Positions 36,174 to 47,406 are shown, numbered from the stretch's first letter. The stretch: DNA of 64,000 nucleotides from Chrysemys picta bellii (GCF_011386835.1 NC_088809.1:5031001-5095000), one strand, 5' to 3'. Notes: generated from the sequence alone by a model not told the origin. Program-made: numbers and translations.

Positions 36174-36431
36174 CAGATTTGACTTGGCTAAGGGGCATAA
36201 ATAGCTGAGCAGTGAGACCAAGAGAAGTGACAATAGATGTGATTGCAATCCATACAGTTATTACAGTGTCACCCTAACAGGAATTAGGCTCTCTACATTA
36301 TATATATATATAGAGAGAGTTCCTATTAAGGTGAGATTGTAATAACCCTATAGATGGCAATCACATCTATTGCCACTTCTCTTGGTCTCGCTGCTCACTT
36401 ATTTATGCCCTTTTAATCAAGTCCAAATCTG
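36174..36431. mobile_element. Long inverted repeat, MITE-like
   Basis: Two arms of about 115 bp (36174-36292 and 36317-36431) are near-perfect inverted copies. For example, tgagaccaagagaagtgaca on the left mirrors tgccacttctcttggtctcg on the right, and caatagatgtgattgc mirrors gcaatcacatctattg. The short loop is itself a TA-rich palindrome with (TA) units. No coding capacity. Confidence 0.9.
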
Positions 36432-36665
36432 CACTCCATCCTTTCCTTGCTGGGAATTGCACATTAACTTAAATTCAGCTTTATATACAGTATTTCTTTA
36501 ACCAACTAACATAAAAATGGGTACAATTTAATGTGTTACTATTTTCATGTTTTAGGGGAGGAAAAAGGCCTCAGCTTTTGGGGAAAATTGTTGTAAAAAT
36601 ATGACCCAATGCTTTTTTAACATTTATTTTTATGAAAGAACCTGGGTGGTTGTGGTGTGTGGGTG

Positions 36666-36690
36666 TTTTTTTTTTTTTTTTTTTTTTTTT
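36666..36690 (+). repeat. Poly-T run
   Basis: Twenty-five consecutive T. It could be the reversed tail of a retroposed sequence, but no body is recognisable beside it. Confidence 0.95.
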
Positions 36691-36914
36691 GTAGTCTTCA
36701 ATAAACACCTTTAAGCTCCTGGGGCAGGTAAGGAGTTACTCACTGTTGCTTTAACAAGGGCTTCTTTGCCCTGGCTGAAGACCGAAATCTAAATTTAGAA
36801 AACAGAATGTTGTTGCAGATCTCCTTATTAAGACCCCTACTGTTTCAGCAAAGCCTGGACCCAACAACCCTGGATAATATGAAACAGGAGTCACTTGTAT
36901 GGGAGCAGGCAACA

Positions 36915-37110
36915 GGAAAGGGAAATGACTTACCTGTGATTAGGGTTCTCTGAAGATGGCATCCTGTATAGGTCCCTTGGGCCTCACGCTTTCCTGTGAG
37001 ATTCCGGAGCGGTATAGCATGTTGAGATGGCAGTTTTTGGAATCCTTCCACTGTGGAGGTTGGTGTATGTTCCTCTACCATAGAGCTGGGGCAAATACCT
37101 GAAAAACAAC
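36915..37110 (-). repeat. Possible interspersed repeat with donor-like site
   Basis: gacttacctgtgattagggt, ttctctgaagatg and tcctgtataggtcccttggg resemble a dispersed repeat I have met in sauropsid DNA. Minus strand carries cacaggtaagtc at about 36927-36938, a consensus 5' splice site. Family not certain. Confidence 0.35.
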
Positions 37111-37199
37111 TTTAAGCAAATATCCACGCAGATTCATTTCTGCAGCGTTCGCTCCCTTTTTGTGTTGGCTTTCTCCTGTGTTCTGCCCAGCAGTAGGAA

Positions 37200-37466
37200 G
37201 AAGGGGAGGCAATGCAGTCAAGTGGACTGGATTGGGAATCAGAAGATGTGAATTGTATTCCTGGCTCTCTGACTGTCCTGGTGTGTGAGCAAGTCACTTC
37301 TGTGCCTCTGATTTCCCCTCCCACCTTCTGTCTGTCTTGTCTATTTAGACTGTCAGCGCTTTGGGTGTGGGGTGGAGGCTGTCTTACTGTGGGTCTGTGC
37401 AGCTCACTGCACAATTGGGGGCCCACAATCTCAGTTGTGGCCTGTAGGTCCTACAGTAATAAAAAT
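37200..37466 (+). repeat. MIR/CORE-like SINE, near full length
   Basis: tggattgggaatcagaagat, gtgagcaagtcacttctgtg, cttgtctatttagactgtca, tgggtctgtgcagctcactg and ctgtaggtcctacagtaata span head to distal end on the plus strand. Confidence 0.8.
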
Positions 37467-38135
37467 AACCATTGACCATGGAGAAAAAGCTTAGTCATCT
37501 TAATAGGATGGAGGCTACCTTCACTAAAACCGTAAGAAGATACAGTGTAGGTAACAGCATGGACAAAATGAATGAGTTTGAGGACTGGTGGTTTTAATGG
37601 TAGTGTTTATGCCTAACCTCATAACCTTGGGCCTCTAGAGCTCAGGGAGAGTGATCTCTGTATAGGGAGTAGACACTGAAAGGGGAGGAAAATACCTTTT
37701 GGTTGCAACCTCCTCTATGCAATGAAGGAACAGCATTGTCTAAGGGAAAACGCCTCCATCCAGTCCTCCTTGGGCGTTAGGATGCTGCTGCCGAGGCCCG
37801 TTGCGGGCGAGTTGAGGGGGCAATCAGCAGGGCTTTGGCAAAAGCTCTGAGAATAATTTAGGAATGAAAAATAAAAGAATGAGTTTAGATGCAAAATGTG
37901 CCCCTTCTATAGCCTGGGGACGGGGATGTAGGAAGAAGTGGAGAAAAGAGATATAACTTTGACCTCAGTCTTGTTTCATGAACTTCAGATCAGGCCTAAT
38001 GCAGCCAAAATGCTGGATGTCTGGTGTGCTATCCAGTATCCCAAAGAAATGCCACAAGGCTCAAGAATTCTACTGAATAAAACAAAATGCCAAAGCAGAA
38101 CTGTGTAATTGGTGCTTTTAGCCACTTTCATGCAA

Positions 38136-38214
38136 AGGGCCTGGTCCCACAGCCCATTGAAGTCCATGGAAGGACTCCCATTGATTACACTGGGCTTTAG
38201 ATCAGGGATGAAAT
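38136..38214. repeat. Fold-back short repeat
   Basis: agggcctggtcccacagccc and attgaagtccatgg are mirrored by ctcccattgattacactggg and ctttagatcaggg. The element type is also seen at 49300-49375. Confidence 0.6.
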
Positions 38215-38344
38215 ACAAATGCCAAAAACGGTGTGCCCAAGTCTCCTCTCATTTTCACTGCTGTAAATCATGGGCTTCAATGGAGTTGCACTGGCTTAGG
38301 GCTGCGGATTCTCAGTAGATTTTGTCTCACTTTTGATATTTGTT

Positions 38345-39106
38345 TTTGCTGTGACTCTCGGGCATTACATATGCTCACCAAATATGCATAGTCTACTAAG
38401 GACCATTGCACCAGCCAGAGTGACCATGATTGATGGCATTGCATCAAGCATTGTGTAATGAAGTTCCCAGATTTGGTTCAATTCTGCAAATCCACGAATC
38501 TCAGGGGCGGCCCCATGGGTGGTGGCAGGTAGGGTCTCAAAGGAGAGTTTGAAAGCATGGTGTGCTGGACTATTTATATCCATCCTGGCGACATGGCCGA
38601 AGAGAATGCAACACTGCTTTTGAATATAATTGTAACATTTTGCACAAAGTCAAACCACTTTGTGCTCAGGATTTGGCACTGGGCACATATGGAATACCTC
38701 TAGCCTCTTCAAGTCTGCCTGTAAGAGGGTCCAGGTTTCTGACCCATACCAAAAATACAGGTAGTACACAGGTGTGATAGATGCTGGACTTTGTCTTAGC
38801 GCAGAGACATTTTGGCGTCCATAAGCAAGACACAAATTTTCATGCAGGAGGCAATGAAGCCTATTCGTCAAAGAACATCTGGTTTGCTGCAACCATTTGA
38901 ACTCTGCTTGCAGTATAGGTAGATGGACTCATCAGTGCTCTCCATGGTACCCACTCCCACCTGCACCAGGGGTTCTGGTGGCCCAGCTCCAAAGTTCTGG
39001 ACCTTAGTCTTTTGCCATGAGATATTCAACCCCACAGTGAGGTCCCAGTCTTGGAGACCTTGGAGGGTGGGGCTGAAATTCTCTGACTTTTCCACATACA
39101 TAAGGT
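38345..39106 (-). pseudogene. Decayed non-LTR reverse transcriptase (LINE relic)
   Basis: Read on the minus strand, three overlapping frames give successive pieces of the C-terminal half of a LINE polyprotein. At 39101-38868 it reads LQDWDLTVGLNISWQKTKVQ with GTMESTDESIYL and SKPDVL; at 38892-38650 NRLHCLLHENLCL, GSETWTLLQADLKRLEVFHM; at 38583-38365 MDINSPAHHAFKLSFET. The order matches the RT thumb region, the GSETWTL block and the GHVARMD-like tail of some non-LTR elements. Frameshifts separate the pieces and no start or endonuclease domain is present. It differs from the CR1 pieces elsewhere here. The clade is not certain. Confidence 0.8.
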
Positions 39107-39673
39107 AAAAGCAGCAAGGAGATTGCTACAACACTGGACACTAGCTAGGTCAGGTAAGTGGGTGTTTCACGGGTGAGAGAACTAACTGGCTAGCTCTGCA
39201 ATTTGCTATTATATGTTCTGGTTCTTTCCCAAAGATGGAAGGCAACTAATCAATGCCTGTATTAAGATGTTTAGGACCATAAACTTACATTGACCCTACA
39301 GGAACAGAGCAGTAGGAGAATAGGTGTACTTACAGAACCCTTCTAAAGACTGGCTTAGGAAAACATAGCGTTATACTACATGACCCCTGCTGCTTTTTCT
39401 TTGAACAACAGGATTTCCCCAGAGGCTAATGGTGGCTATGCTGTACTGGATGGATGAAGATATAAAGACTGCAATATCAATGCTTTGAGATACTGATGTC
39501 TCTCCCTAAGAGCTCATCAGTAGGACTTGAACTCAGGCCTTTTAGCACTAAAGTGTACATCTCTCCCACTTCAGGTAACAGAGTTAGTGTCAGTGGGTAG
39601 TAGTAGGAGGCTGTTATACACTATGTGAACCAGTCACTACACAGGGACATACTTCAGAACAGTGTTCCTATTA

Positions 39674-40224
39674 GTAGGGCCCTACCAAATTCACGGCCGT
39701 GAAAAACACATCATGGACTGTGAAATCTGGTCTCCCCCGTGAAATATGGTCTTTTGTGTACTTTTACCCTATACTATACAGATTTCACAGGGGAGACCAG
39801 CATTTCTCAAACTGGGGGTTCTGACCCAAAAGAGGGCTTGGTTTTTTTTAAGCAAGGTTATTGTAGGGGGGTTGCGATATTGCCACCCTTACTTCTGTGC
39901 TGCTGCCATCAGAGATGGGCGGCCGGAGTGGTGGCTGCTAGCTGAGGGCCCACCAGCACAGAAGTAAGGGTGGCAGTACCATACCGTGCATTCCTTACTT
40001 CTCTGCTGCCGCTGGCAGCATAGAAGTAAGTGTGGCAATACCACGACCCCCCTACAATAACCTTGCAACACCTCCCCAACAATCCCTTTTTGGGTCATGG
40101 CCCCTAGAGTAACAACACTGAGAAATTTCAGATTTAAATATCTGAAATCGTGAAATTTACTATTTTTAAAATCCGATGGCCGTGAAATTGACCAAAATGG
40201 ACCATGAATTTGGTAGGGCCCTAC
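39674..40224. mobile_element. Non-autonomous hAT-type element with nested snapback
   Basis: 551 bp bounded by gtagggccctaccaaattca and tgaatttggtagggccctac, a perfect 20-bp inverted repeat. Inside, gcaaggttattgtagggggg (from about 39854) is mirrored by cccccctacaataaccttgc (about 40049-40068), and cttacttctgtgctgctg is mirrored twice. No transposase. The target duplication is no longer clear, so the copy is old. Confidence 0.9.
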
Positions 40225-41925
40225 TCAGAAAATAATTTCATTACAGTTTACTGAATCTCAGAAGTACAGTTACATATGACGGATGATTATGATCACATAG
40301 AAGTAATAGATTGTTTTTGTATATTGCCCAATACGGTATGCCTTGAGAACATTTTCTGCATCCAAAAAAAAAAAAAAAGTGTGGGCAGAGGAGAGGAACT
40401 GATACTGTCATTGAGGGCGTGGGCTTTTAATCTCTGTCCCCCCCTCCTTAATGTTTCTCCAGGCTCTCAACATAAAGAGGAAAAACAGGACTAGAAATAT
40501 TTGTTTCCCTGCGACCTTTTTCAGAAGCAGTTCTGTAGATCTTATCACTGCTATGGATGTGACAGGGACAGACAGCAATAACTGAGCTGTATCGTGCAGG
40601 CTTTAGACACTGGTAACTTCTTTGCATTCACCACTAGTTCCCCACTTTGTGTTCTGATGCCTTTTGAGTGATGGGTCTGAGCTGAGCACTGTCATCCTAC
40701 TGAGTGCACCAGAACATTATCCTTAATGCACCAAACAGCAGTAAGAGAATTGCCAAATTATTCAGAGAATTTAGACCCCCCCCCCCACGATCATTCTTTT
40801 GCACAGTAGCATGTTATTGCAACATCATTTACATAAAGCAACTAGTGACTTGTACTGTCGGTTACGCCGTCCCCACGATCTCCCCTGCATATGAGATTTC
40901 TGTGCCACGTACTATATGAACTCCAGCTCCAGGCAAATAACAGAGTTTGTTCCTTTAAATAAATAAATTTGCAGGGATTAGTTTTAACTCTTAGATGATT
41001 GTAAACTAAGAGTAACTCATTCTAATCAGTCGTTTTCTTCCCTGTATAGATACAGGGTAATGTTGCTAAATCTTATTAAAAAATGTCCAACTCATAATCC
41101 CAGAGACATCTGGTCACCTTTTTCACCCCCTACCTGAAGACATTGTATGCAACAAAATAATAGCCTCTCTAGGCTGGAAACATCATGATACAGAACGGGC
41201 CTGATGACACAACTCTTACTCTCACAAATAATCCTGTCAAAATCAAAGGAAATATTGCAGTGAGTAAGAACGACTGTCCAGAAACCATTATGGGTTTCTA
41301 GGCTTGATCCTGCGAGGTGCTGCAATGGGACTACTCCTGCTTAAAATTAAACAGTTCTGCTGGATGGGGGCAGGTTGCTTGGCAGCTTGCAGGAACAAGT
41401 CCCTCATGGCTGCTTATCTGAGTGTTCCAATCACCTGGATTGCTCTTCTATTTGGAACATAATCGTAATTCACGACGATCGTAAGCTGTAGCTACTCTTA
41501 TTTTTAAGTGAATTCAGTTCCTATGGAAATACTGGACAGAGACCCCTGGGAATTGCAGTCCCTGATTTATCACATCAGGTACAGGGAAGGTAGAAACAGT
41601 GCAAGCTTTCCCCCAGGCCAACATGCCTTGACCAGGATAATGGAGTTACACCAGTGATAGATTTGGTCCAATAACTGGAAGGATGGAGTTGGAGGCTGTT
41701 GTGCTGCAAAAATCTTTTATCTGTGCTAAGGGGTGAAATTCAAACCTAAGTAGAGGAGCAAGCCAAAATCCTATACACCTCTTAAATCGCAATGAATGCC
41801 ATAGTGCTTTAGTAGGACATAACTAGTGCATAGGCCTTGTGGGCTTAAATTGCACTTCAGTGATGGATTTCACCCATGCTGAATCAGATTATGGAATACA
41901 AATCAGCATTGCCACCCTCATTCAT
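40225..41925. other. Unannotated non-coding stretch
   Basis: No gene supported. Holds an A-run of 15 at 40364-40378 and a C-run near 40778-40787. Confidence 0.3.
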
Positions 41926-41927
41926 TG

Positions 41928-42213
41928 AAAATCATCAGACCCCAAACAATCATGGGGCTGGCTTAAAAATCACCAGATTAAAAAAACTCATACATTTGGA
42001 GATCTTGTTTGCTTTCTGATTTCTGAGACTTGAGTTCGCTTGCATCAGGTTTTCAAGCTTTTCTCTGCCACCACGGAGGTTAGGAATGCCCATTTTAAAA
42101 ATGAAAGCTGATATTCTCAGGAATTCACATGGCTCCAGGAGCTGGGGCTTTACGAAAAACACCATATAACTTGAGACTTGCACTTAGATCAAAAGAGTTG
42201 GCAACATAGAAAA
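41928..42213 (+). repeat. Interspersed repeat family X, copy 2
   Basis: ggttttcaagcttttctctg, tcacatggctccaggagctg, gggctttacgaaaaacacca and agagttggcaacat match copy 3 at 57736 along the whole length. Family name unknown to me. Confidence 0.75.
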
Positions 42214-42214
42214 G

Positions 42215-43050
42215 CAGACTGCAGCAGCAACCTTTAGATTCTATTCCAGTACAGCATGGTAACCGAACGTTGGTCCTTTGGCACATGCATGTGTCCCAGT
42301 GCCCAGGCCACAGCTGAGGTTTGGATTTGCTCCCATCTCTAGTACCAACTGGGCTCTTCTGCATATATTGGGAGAAGATTCACTGATCACTTAGATGCAG
42401 GCTTGTGCCAGATTCTCTCCATGGGGCTCATGATTCAACTGCCATGTCAGAGGAATGATCTGACCAAAGGGAGATGCTCCATTCTTCTGTCAGTCTTTAA
42501 TCTTGAACGTACCCAAGAAACTTATTGCTCTGCTCTTGAAATCCCACATGGGGAGGGGGGTGCGAGTCTGTGTGGAAGGGATCTGTAGGGGATGTTTGTC
42601 ACCCTGTGTAGGGAAGCAAAATTCCTAAACCCCAGCTATTCCTTTTGGCAATGCGAAGGCTATTCTTGTCTGGATTAAAGTGAGATGAAAGCTAATCCTC
42701 AGGATTTCAGGAAGATCCCTAGGGTTTAGCATTTCACGATCATACTTTATTTTTAGCTGTAGCTTTTTATTTTTAGCTGTTCCTTGTATAAATTTGGCAC
42801 CTACCCAAAGTCTCCTCCCCCTTCAGCTCCTCTTACCCTTTGTAGGTTGCATAAAGAAATGGTGGATGCTTGCTTAGTGTCTAGTCATATACCCAGATGC
42901 TGTACACATGTGAAGAACAGGAGGACAGACTGTAGGGTACTGGGTTGCACTGGCTGAAAGATGGTCAAAATGAATTCTGCTTGGGCAGATGGGCAGGTAA
43001 TCGGGCTTTCCCATCTCTAATGTCTAGGGTTCTTTCATTTGGTGGTTCTC
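42215..43050. other. Unannotated non-coding stretch
   Basis: No gene or repeat recognised, except a tandem tatttttagctgtagcttttt-like doublet near 42746-42780. Confidence 0.3.
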
Positions 43051-43054
43051 TCCA

Positions 43055-43147
43055 CTAGCATGGGGAGGTCCCAGTCCTGATGTGAGCCCCATTGTGCTGT
43101 GTACTATATAAACACACAGTAAGACACTGTCCCTATCCCAAAGCACT
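43055..43147 (-). repeat. MIR/CORE-like SINE, first segment
   Basis: ctagcatggggaggtcccag, gccccattgtgctgtgtact and acactgtccctatcccaaag. Broken by the LTR at 43148; its last five bases, gcact, are the left target duplication. Confidence 0.75.
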
Positions 43148-43894
43148 TGTAGTAAGATGAAGCCCTGAAACATAAGCCTTTATTAAAGGCCCGGGGTGAG
43201 GCCTAAGGCCTGAACTAAAGTAACGGTCAAGACTTTGCTAACATAAAGCAAAGTCAAGCTGTGAGCCAGAGGCAGGCCCTGCTCACAGAAGCTGGCAACA
43301 AAAAGGCTGATGTTGCAAAAATACACATACCTAAAAGGTACCGGACATTAGAGATACCAGAACACTCCGATACTTGCACATTCCACATAGATAACAAGGA
43401 CAGGGGCAAAAGGAGAATATGATGGATAGAGTTGTTTTGTTCGAACCAACAAGTACTAGGTGAGAGGCGGCACCTTACTGCGTAGAGGGGTTGTACCTTG
43501 CTACGTAGAGGGGCTGCACCTCAATACGCCAGGAGTGATGTGTAACTTGTTTGTACCTGTGTATAAGAATGCACCCCTGAGTGGATGCCTTTGTCCAGCC
43601 TAGGGGGCAGTGGAGAGTCCCGCCATTGACTGAGCCGGTCCATTGCTGGGGGGACATATTCGTAGCATGTCCTGTAGAGTCTGCTGGAAACTATTACTGT
43701 GCTTCGTTAGACAATAAACCTGGCTGGGTGCCTTCGTACCTTATCGGAGTCTGTGGTCATTGGGGGTTCTCTCGGGGTCTGCTGTGTCAGCGATCTGCGC
43801 AGAGCCGGGGCAGCACACAGAGGGAACACACACGCAGCCGACTGTTATCAACGTTGGATAGAGCAGAGCACCACGCTGGTAGCGTCTGACAACA
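43148..43894 (+). mobile_element. Solo LTR, 747 bp
   Basis: Starts TGTAGTAAG and ends TGACAACA, so it has canonical TG...CA ends. It is flanked by a perfect 5-bp duplication, gcact, at 43143-43147 and 43895-43899. It carries a TATA-like element (gtataagaatgcac, about 43561) and AATAAA at 43713-43718, in the order U3-R-U5 for the plus strand. No internal retroviral or gypsy genes are present, so it is a solo LTR left by LTR-LTR recombination. A 5-bp duplication fits a gypsy-like or an ERV element. The 102-codon frame inside it (43581-43889) is not a recognised gene. Confidence 0.9.
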
Positions 43895-44095
43895 GCACTT
43901 ACAATCTAAACAGACAAAAGATGGGAGAAAAGAAGTGGTATTATCCTGTGTTACAGGTGGGGAACGGAGGCACAGAGAAATTAAGTAACTGACTTAAAGT
44001 CAAGTGGAACATCTATGGCAGAGCTGGGAATTTAACCCAGATGTGCTGAACTGCAAGCCAGTGCCATCATCCTAAAACCGTCCTCCCTCTCTAGC
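43895..44095 (-). repeat. MIR/CORE-like SINE, second segment
   Basis: Resumes as cacttacaatctaaacagac, then ggaacggaggcacagagaaa, cagagctgggaatttaaccc. Completes the copy begun at 43055 after the LTR insertion. Confidence 0.8.
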
Positions 44096-44207
44096 CTCAA
44101 ATGTTTGTGTGGTATCTGTGTAACTCCAAAAGGTGAGTCAGCTCAGCGTTTATTTTCAATCACCCCTAAGAACATCCTCTTTTAATCGCTGTGGAATGCA
44201 AAGATAC

Positions 44208-44315
44208 GGACCAAATTCTGTTCACTGGTACCCCAGTTTAAAGCCAGAGTAATTCCACTGAATTCAGTTGTTATTTTGCATTTACACTGGTATAACAGAG
44301 ATGCAAGGCTGGCCC
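44208..44315. repeat. Fold-back short repeat
   Basis: gaccaaattctgttcactgg with agtaattccactgaattcag and tttacactggtataacagag. Arms are moderately diverged. Confidence 0.6.
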
Positions 44316-44454
44316 ATTGTTCTTTCTTTCTGGTGTTGGAATGTATAAGCCTAGTGGCTCTATAAGTTACATCTTTAAAAGAAATAATTTTGCTGCATCA
44401 CGTCTTTGCCTCCCTTATTTGCATTTAATTAGAGAGAAAAGCTTTTTATAATCA

Positions 44455-44538
44455 CAAAGGGCTTAATTCTCTCCCCATTGCTGGTGTTGCTTTACTGAAG
44501 TTAATGAGAGTTGAACTGATGTAAAGAGAATTAGACCC
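44455..44538. repeat. Fold-back short repeat
   Basis: agggcttaattctctcccca pairs with gtaaagagaattagaccc at the other end. Confidence 0.55.
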
Positions 44539-44539
44539 A

Positions 44540-45355
44540 AGAGAGTCACAGCTTTGTTGGCCAAACAAACCTATACATGTAGCTGAAATAGTAACTTGCT
44601 TTAAGCTACCCATTAAAAGGTTCACATTGATATCATGGAAAGTCAAGTTCACATCTACCATCTGGATCAGCTGTAGAGCACACACAAATCTGTGAAATTA
44701 ATTGAATAAACTGAGAATTGTCCATGAACAAAATGGGGGGGAAAAGTCAAATGTGTTTATGGCTCAACATTATTTGTGAATTTCCTCACTGAATACTTCA
44801 TGCCCCGCAGATCGGTGCAGATATTCAGAGTTCACACTGAGCCCACAACAAGTCTGTGGCAGATAGTGCTAGAACCAGGCATTCTGTGCATTAGCCACTA
44901 CATACGATTCCTTTAGTTATGTTGTGGTTTGGGGATAATAGCATTTAGGAGCCCAGAGATTAAGTTGAAAAATAACATCATCTTATTCAAACTACACAAA
45001 CGGGATAAAGTTAATTCCAGGTCTCAGGGAGTTCCCTTTTTTCATTACATTTCACCAGCAGGATATTGAGTGACAGCTCAGCCAATGAAACACAAGACAG
45101 GAGTATTGCATCATGGACTGATCATACCCCCTGAGGGCAGCATGGTATTCACTGGACCTCTGCTCAGGAGCCCAGCAGTGTTTGTTGCAAATAGCCCCTG
45201 TTGGTAAGTATCACTCTTGCTGCTGACTACCACCATCTTGCTGTCTGCATTTTATCATCCTGCCTCCTTACAGACATTCCATTTCATTACTGAAAACAAA
45301 GTACTCCCTTACCACTGTCAGGTTTGTGCTACCCACAGAATTACCTTTATACTTG
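44540..45355. other. Unannotated non-coding stretch
   Basis: No gene or repeat recognised. Confidence 0.3.
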
Positions 45356-45359
45356 TTGT

Positions 45360-45505
45360 TTAACATTTATACTGCAACAGCACCTAGAGGTCCCAGCCAA
45401 GCCTGGGACCTCAAAATCCCACAGCAGGTTGGTAGCAGACCAAGGAATAAAACCCAGGTCTCCTGATTCAGTCCAAGGGCATGCCCACTAGATCATGCTA
45501 CGGTC
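45360..45505 (-). repeat. MIR/CORE-like SINE with internal deletion
   Basis: caacagcacctagaggtccc is joined after a gap to agcaggttggtagcagacc and aaaacccaggtctcctgatt, so the middle of the element is missing. Confidence 0.7.
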
Positions 45506-45712
45506 CCATTGCAAATCTATAAAGCAGAATCAATCAAACAGTTTCTGGTATCCAAAGCTCTGAGTTATTGATAAGCAATATACCCTACTATACTCCTGGG
45601 TTTTATATATTCAATTAATTATAAAATAACTTAGCATAGGGTTAAGATACAAGAAACCTGAGCCTTGGTCTTCTATTTAATTTTTGGATAACAACTCAGT
45701 GTTTAAATTCTA

Positions 45713-45820
45713 TGGGCCAGAGTCTGTTTTCAGCTACACCCATGTAAATGGTAGTAACTCCATTGATTTCAGTGGGTTTACTTTGATTTTTATCCCAGTG
45801 TAACTGAGAGCAGACTCCGC
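45713..45820. repeat. Fold-back short repeat
   Basis: tgggccagagtctgttttca at the left, actccattgatttcagtggg in the centre, tgtaactgagagcagactcc at the right. Confidence 0.65.
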
Positions 45821-45827
45821 CTCTGCT

Positions 45828-45828
<1 letters not shown>

Positions 45829-45888
<60 letters not shown>
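45829..45888 (+). repeat. Compound (AC)n(TC)n microsatellite
   Basis: About 15 AC units followed directly by about 15 TC units. Confidence 0.95.
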
Positions 45889-45891
<3 letters not shown>

Positions 45892-46249
45892 GGAAATGAA
45901 GAGTAAGAAAAATAAAAGGGAAAACATGTTTTTTTTTAAATCAATAGCCAATCAAGGCAACACAGGCTCATTCATCAAAATAACCCGAGCCAGGAGGTGA
46001 GGTATTCTAGCTGAAATCATTCTCGCTAGCTCATTAACATTGCTGTCACTACCGCATTCGTGTCAGTTTCAGAATTCTGTAGCTGTTTCAGACAGTAGTG
46101 GTTGGTATGATACTGTCTCCTGCCTTTTCCTGCTTTAACCAGGTGGATAGGTTTTATGTGGTTATGTTCAGAATAGCTTTTCCCTTCTTTCTAACCCGCC
46201 TTTGATCCCCATACCAAAGCTTAGAAGGGCCTACAGGCATGGATACAAC

Positions 46250-46439
46250 ACCATGATCTAAGTGTCCCGACCCTCTGTTTTTCAGAAGCTGGGAAAGGAT
46301 GACAGGAGATGGATCATTTGATGATTGCCTGTTCTGTTCATTCCCTCCGAAGCATCTGGCAGAGGCCACTTCTGGAAGACCGGATACTAGGCTAGGTGGA
46401 CCATTGGTCTGACCCAGAATGGCTGTCCGTATGTCTGAG
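46250..46439 (+). mobile_element. CR1-type LINE 3' end
   Basis: gctgggaaaggatgacagga, ttccctccgaagcatctggc, gatactaggctaggtggacc and attggtctgacccagaatgg are the hallmark end of sauropsid CR1 copies. 5'-truncated. Confidence 0.85.
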
Positions 46440-46554
46440 TGACACCAGCTGGCGGTAATAATTCTTTGTGCTACTTTCTTTTGCACCTTTTTTTCAGGAG
46501 TCCTGATGCACTTTCTAAATCACTAGTGAGATAAACCTCACTGCCTGCCATGAG

Positions 46555-46705
46555 GCAGGGAAATAATAATATCCCCATTGGACAGTTGGGGAAACATTAT
46601 ACAGTTGAGGCACAGAGAGGTGAAGCACTTTCCAAGTCCAAAAAACAGCACGCAGAGCTTCTGCCTCTCACTCCTGTCCTTAACCCCAAGGCTACTCTTC
46701 CTCCC
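46555..46705 (-). repeat. MIR/CORE-like SINE, head half
   Basis: aataatatccccattggaca and gttgaggcacagagaggtga, followed by a diverged head. Confidence 0.6.
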
Positions 46706-46824
46706 TGAGCTGGTTGCACACAGGGCCTAAGGACATGATAAAGGCATCCTCCTTCCTTCAATCCACCAGCCTGGCGGGACTGAATTCCCACCCATTCTAC
46801 CTACTTTGCCCTGACCACCATAGT

Positions 46825-47015
46825 GTCCAAGCACCTCTCAATCCCCTGTGAAGTAGGAGAGCACGATCCCATTTTGCAGCTGAGGAACTGAGGTACAGGG
46901 TAGATTAACTGAGGTATCCAAGGTCACACAGGAAATCTGTGGCAGCGCCAGGAGTAGAACGCAGATCTCTTGAGTCTCAGTCAAGTGCCTCTGTTAGATA
47001 ATCCTTCCTACCCCT
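46825..47015 (-). repeat. MIR/CORE-like SINE
   Basis: ccattttgcagctgagga, aaggtcacacaggaaatctg and agtagaacgcagatctcttg in order; minus-oriented. Lies about 120 bp from the copy at 46555, same orientation. Confidence 0.75.
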
Positions 47016-47374
47016 GCCCTACTAAGGTCTTTAGGTGGGAGTAGCAGCTAGGCCTCCACACTCTCTATGTTGGGCAGATTAGGCCTATGGCACTAATTTA
47101 GCAACAGATCCAGTGGCTGCTCCCCTATCTCTTCCCTAGCCCATGGAGCTATGGGAAAGGCACCATGAAGCTGAGCTTTGGTGCACAGGAGGGGTAGAGT
47201 CTCCCCAGCACGGTTTGGCCCCTCTGCTATGGTTCTCTGAACAGCAGAAGTGCAATTAGGGCCTTTCACACCTCAAGTAGTGGTAAAGAAGCCAGCATAG
47301 GGTCCAGAGGAAATAGGGGCTAAAACCGAGTTAACACCACGACACATGATGAACCCCAACCACAAAATGCCAGA

Positions 47375-47406
47375 GGAAGGAAGGAAGGAAGGAAGGAAGG
47401 AAGGAA
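47375..47406 (+). repeat. (GGAA)8 microsatellite
   Basis: Eight GGAA units. GGAA arrays can be bound by ETS-family factors, but nothing here shows that this one is. Confidence 0.95.

Noticed and set aside
36666..36690. Poly-T as the tail of a processed pseudogene on the minus strand
   Set aside because: No coding sequence or target duplication is recognisable beside it.
43581..43889. 102-codon frame inside the solo LTR
   Set aside because: Lies in the R/U5-like part of an LTR, which does not normally encode protein.
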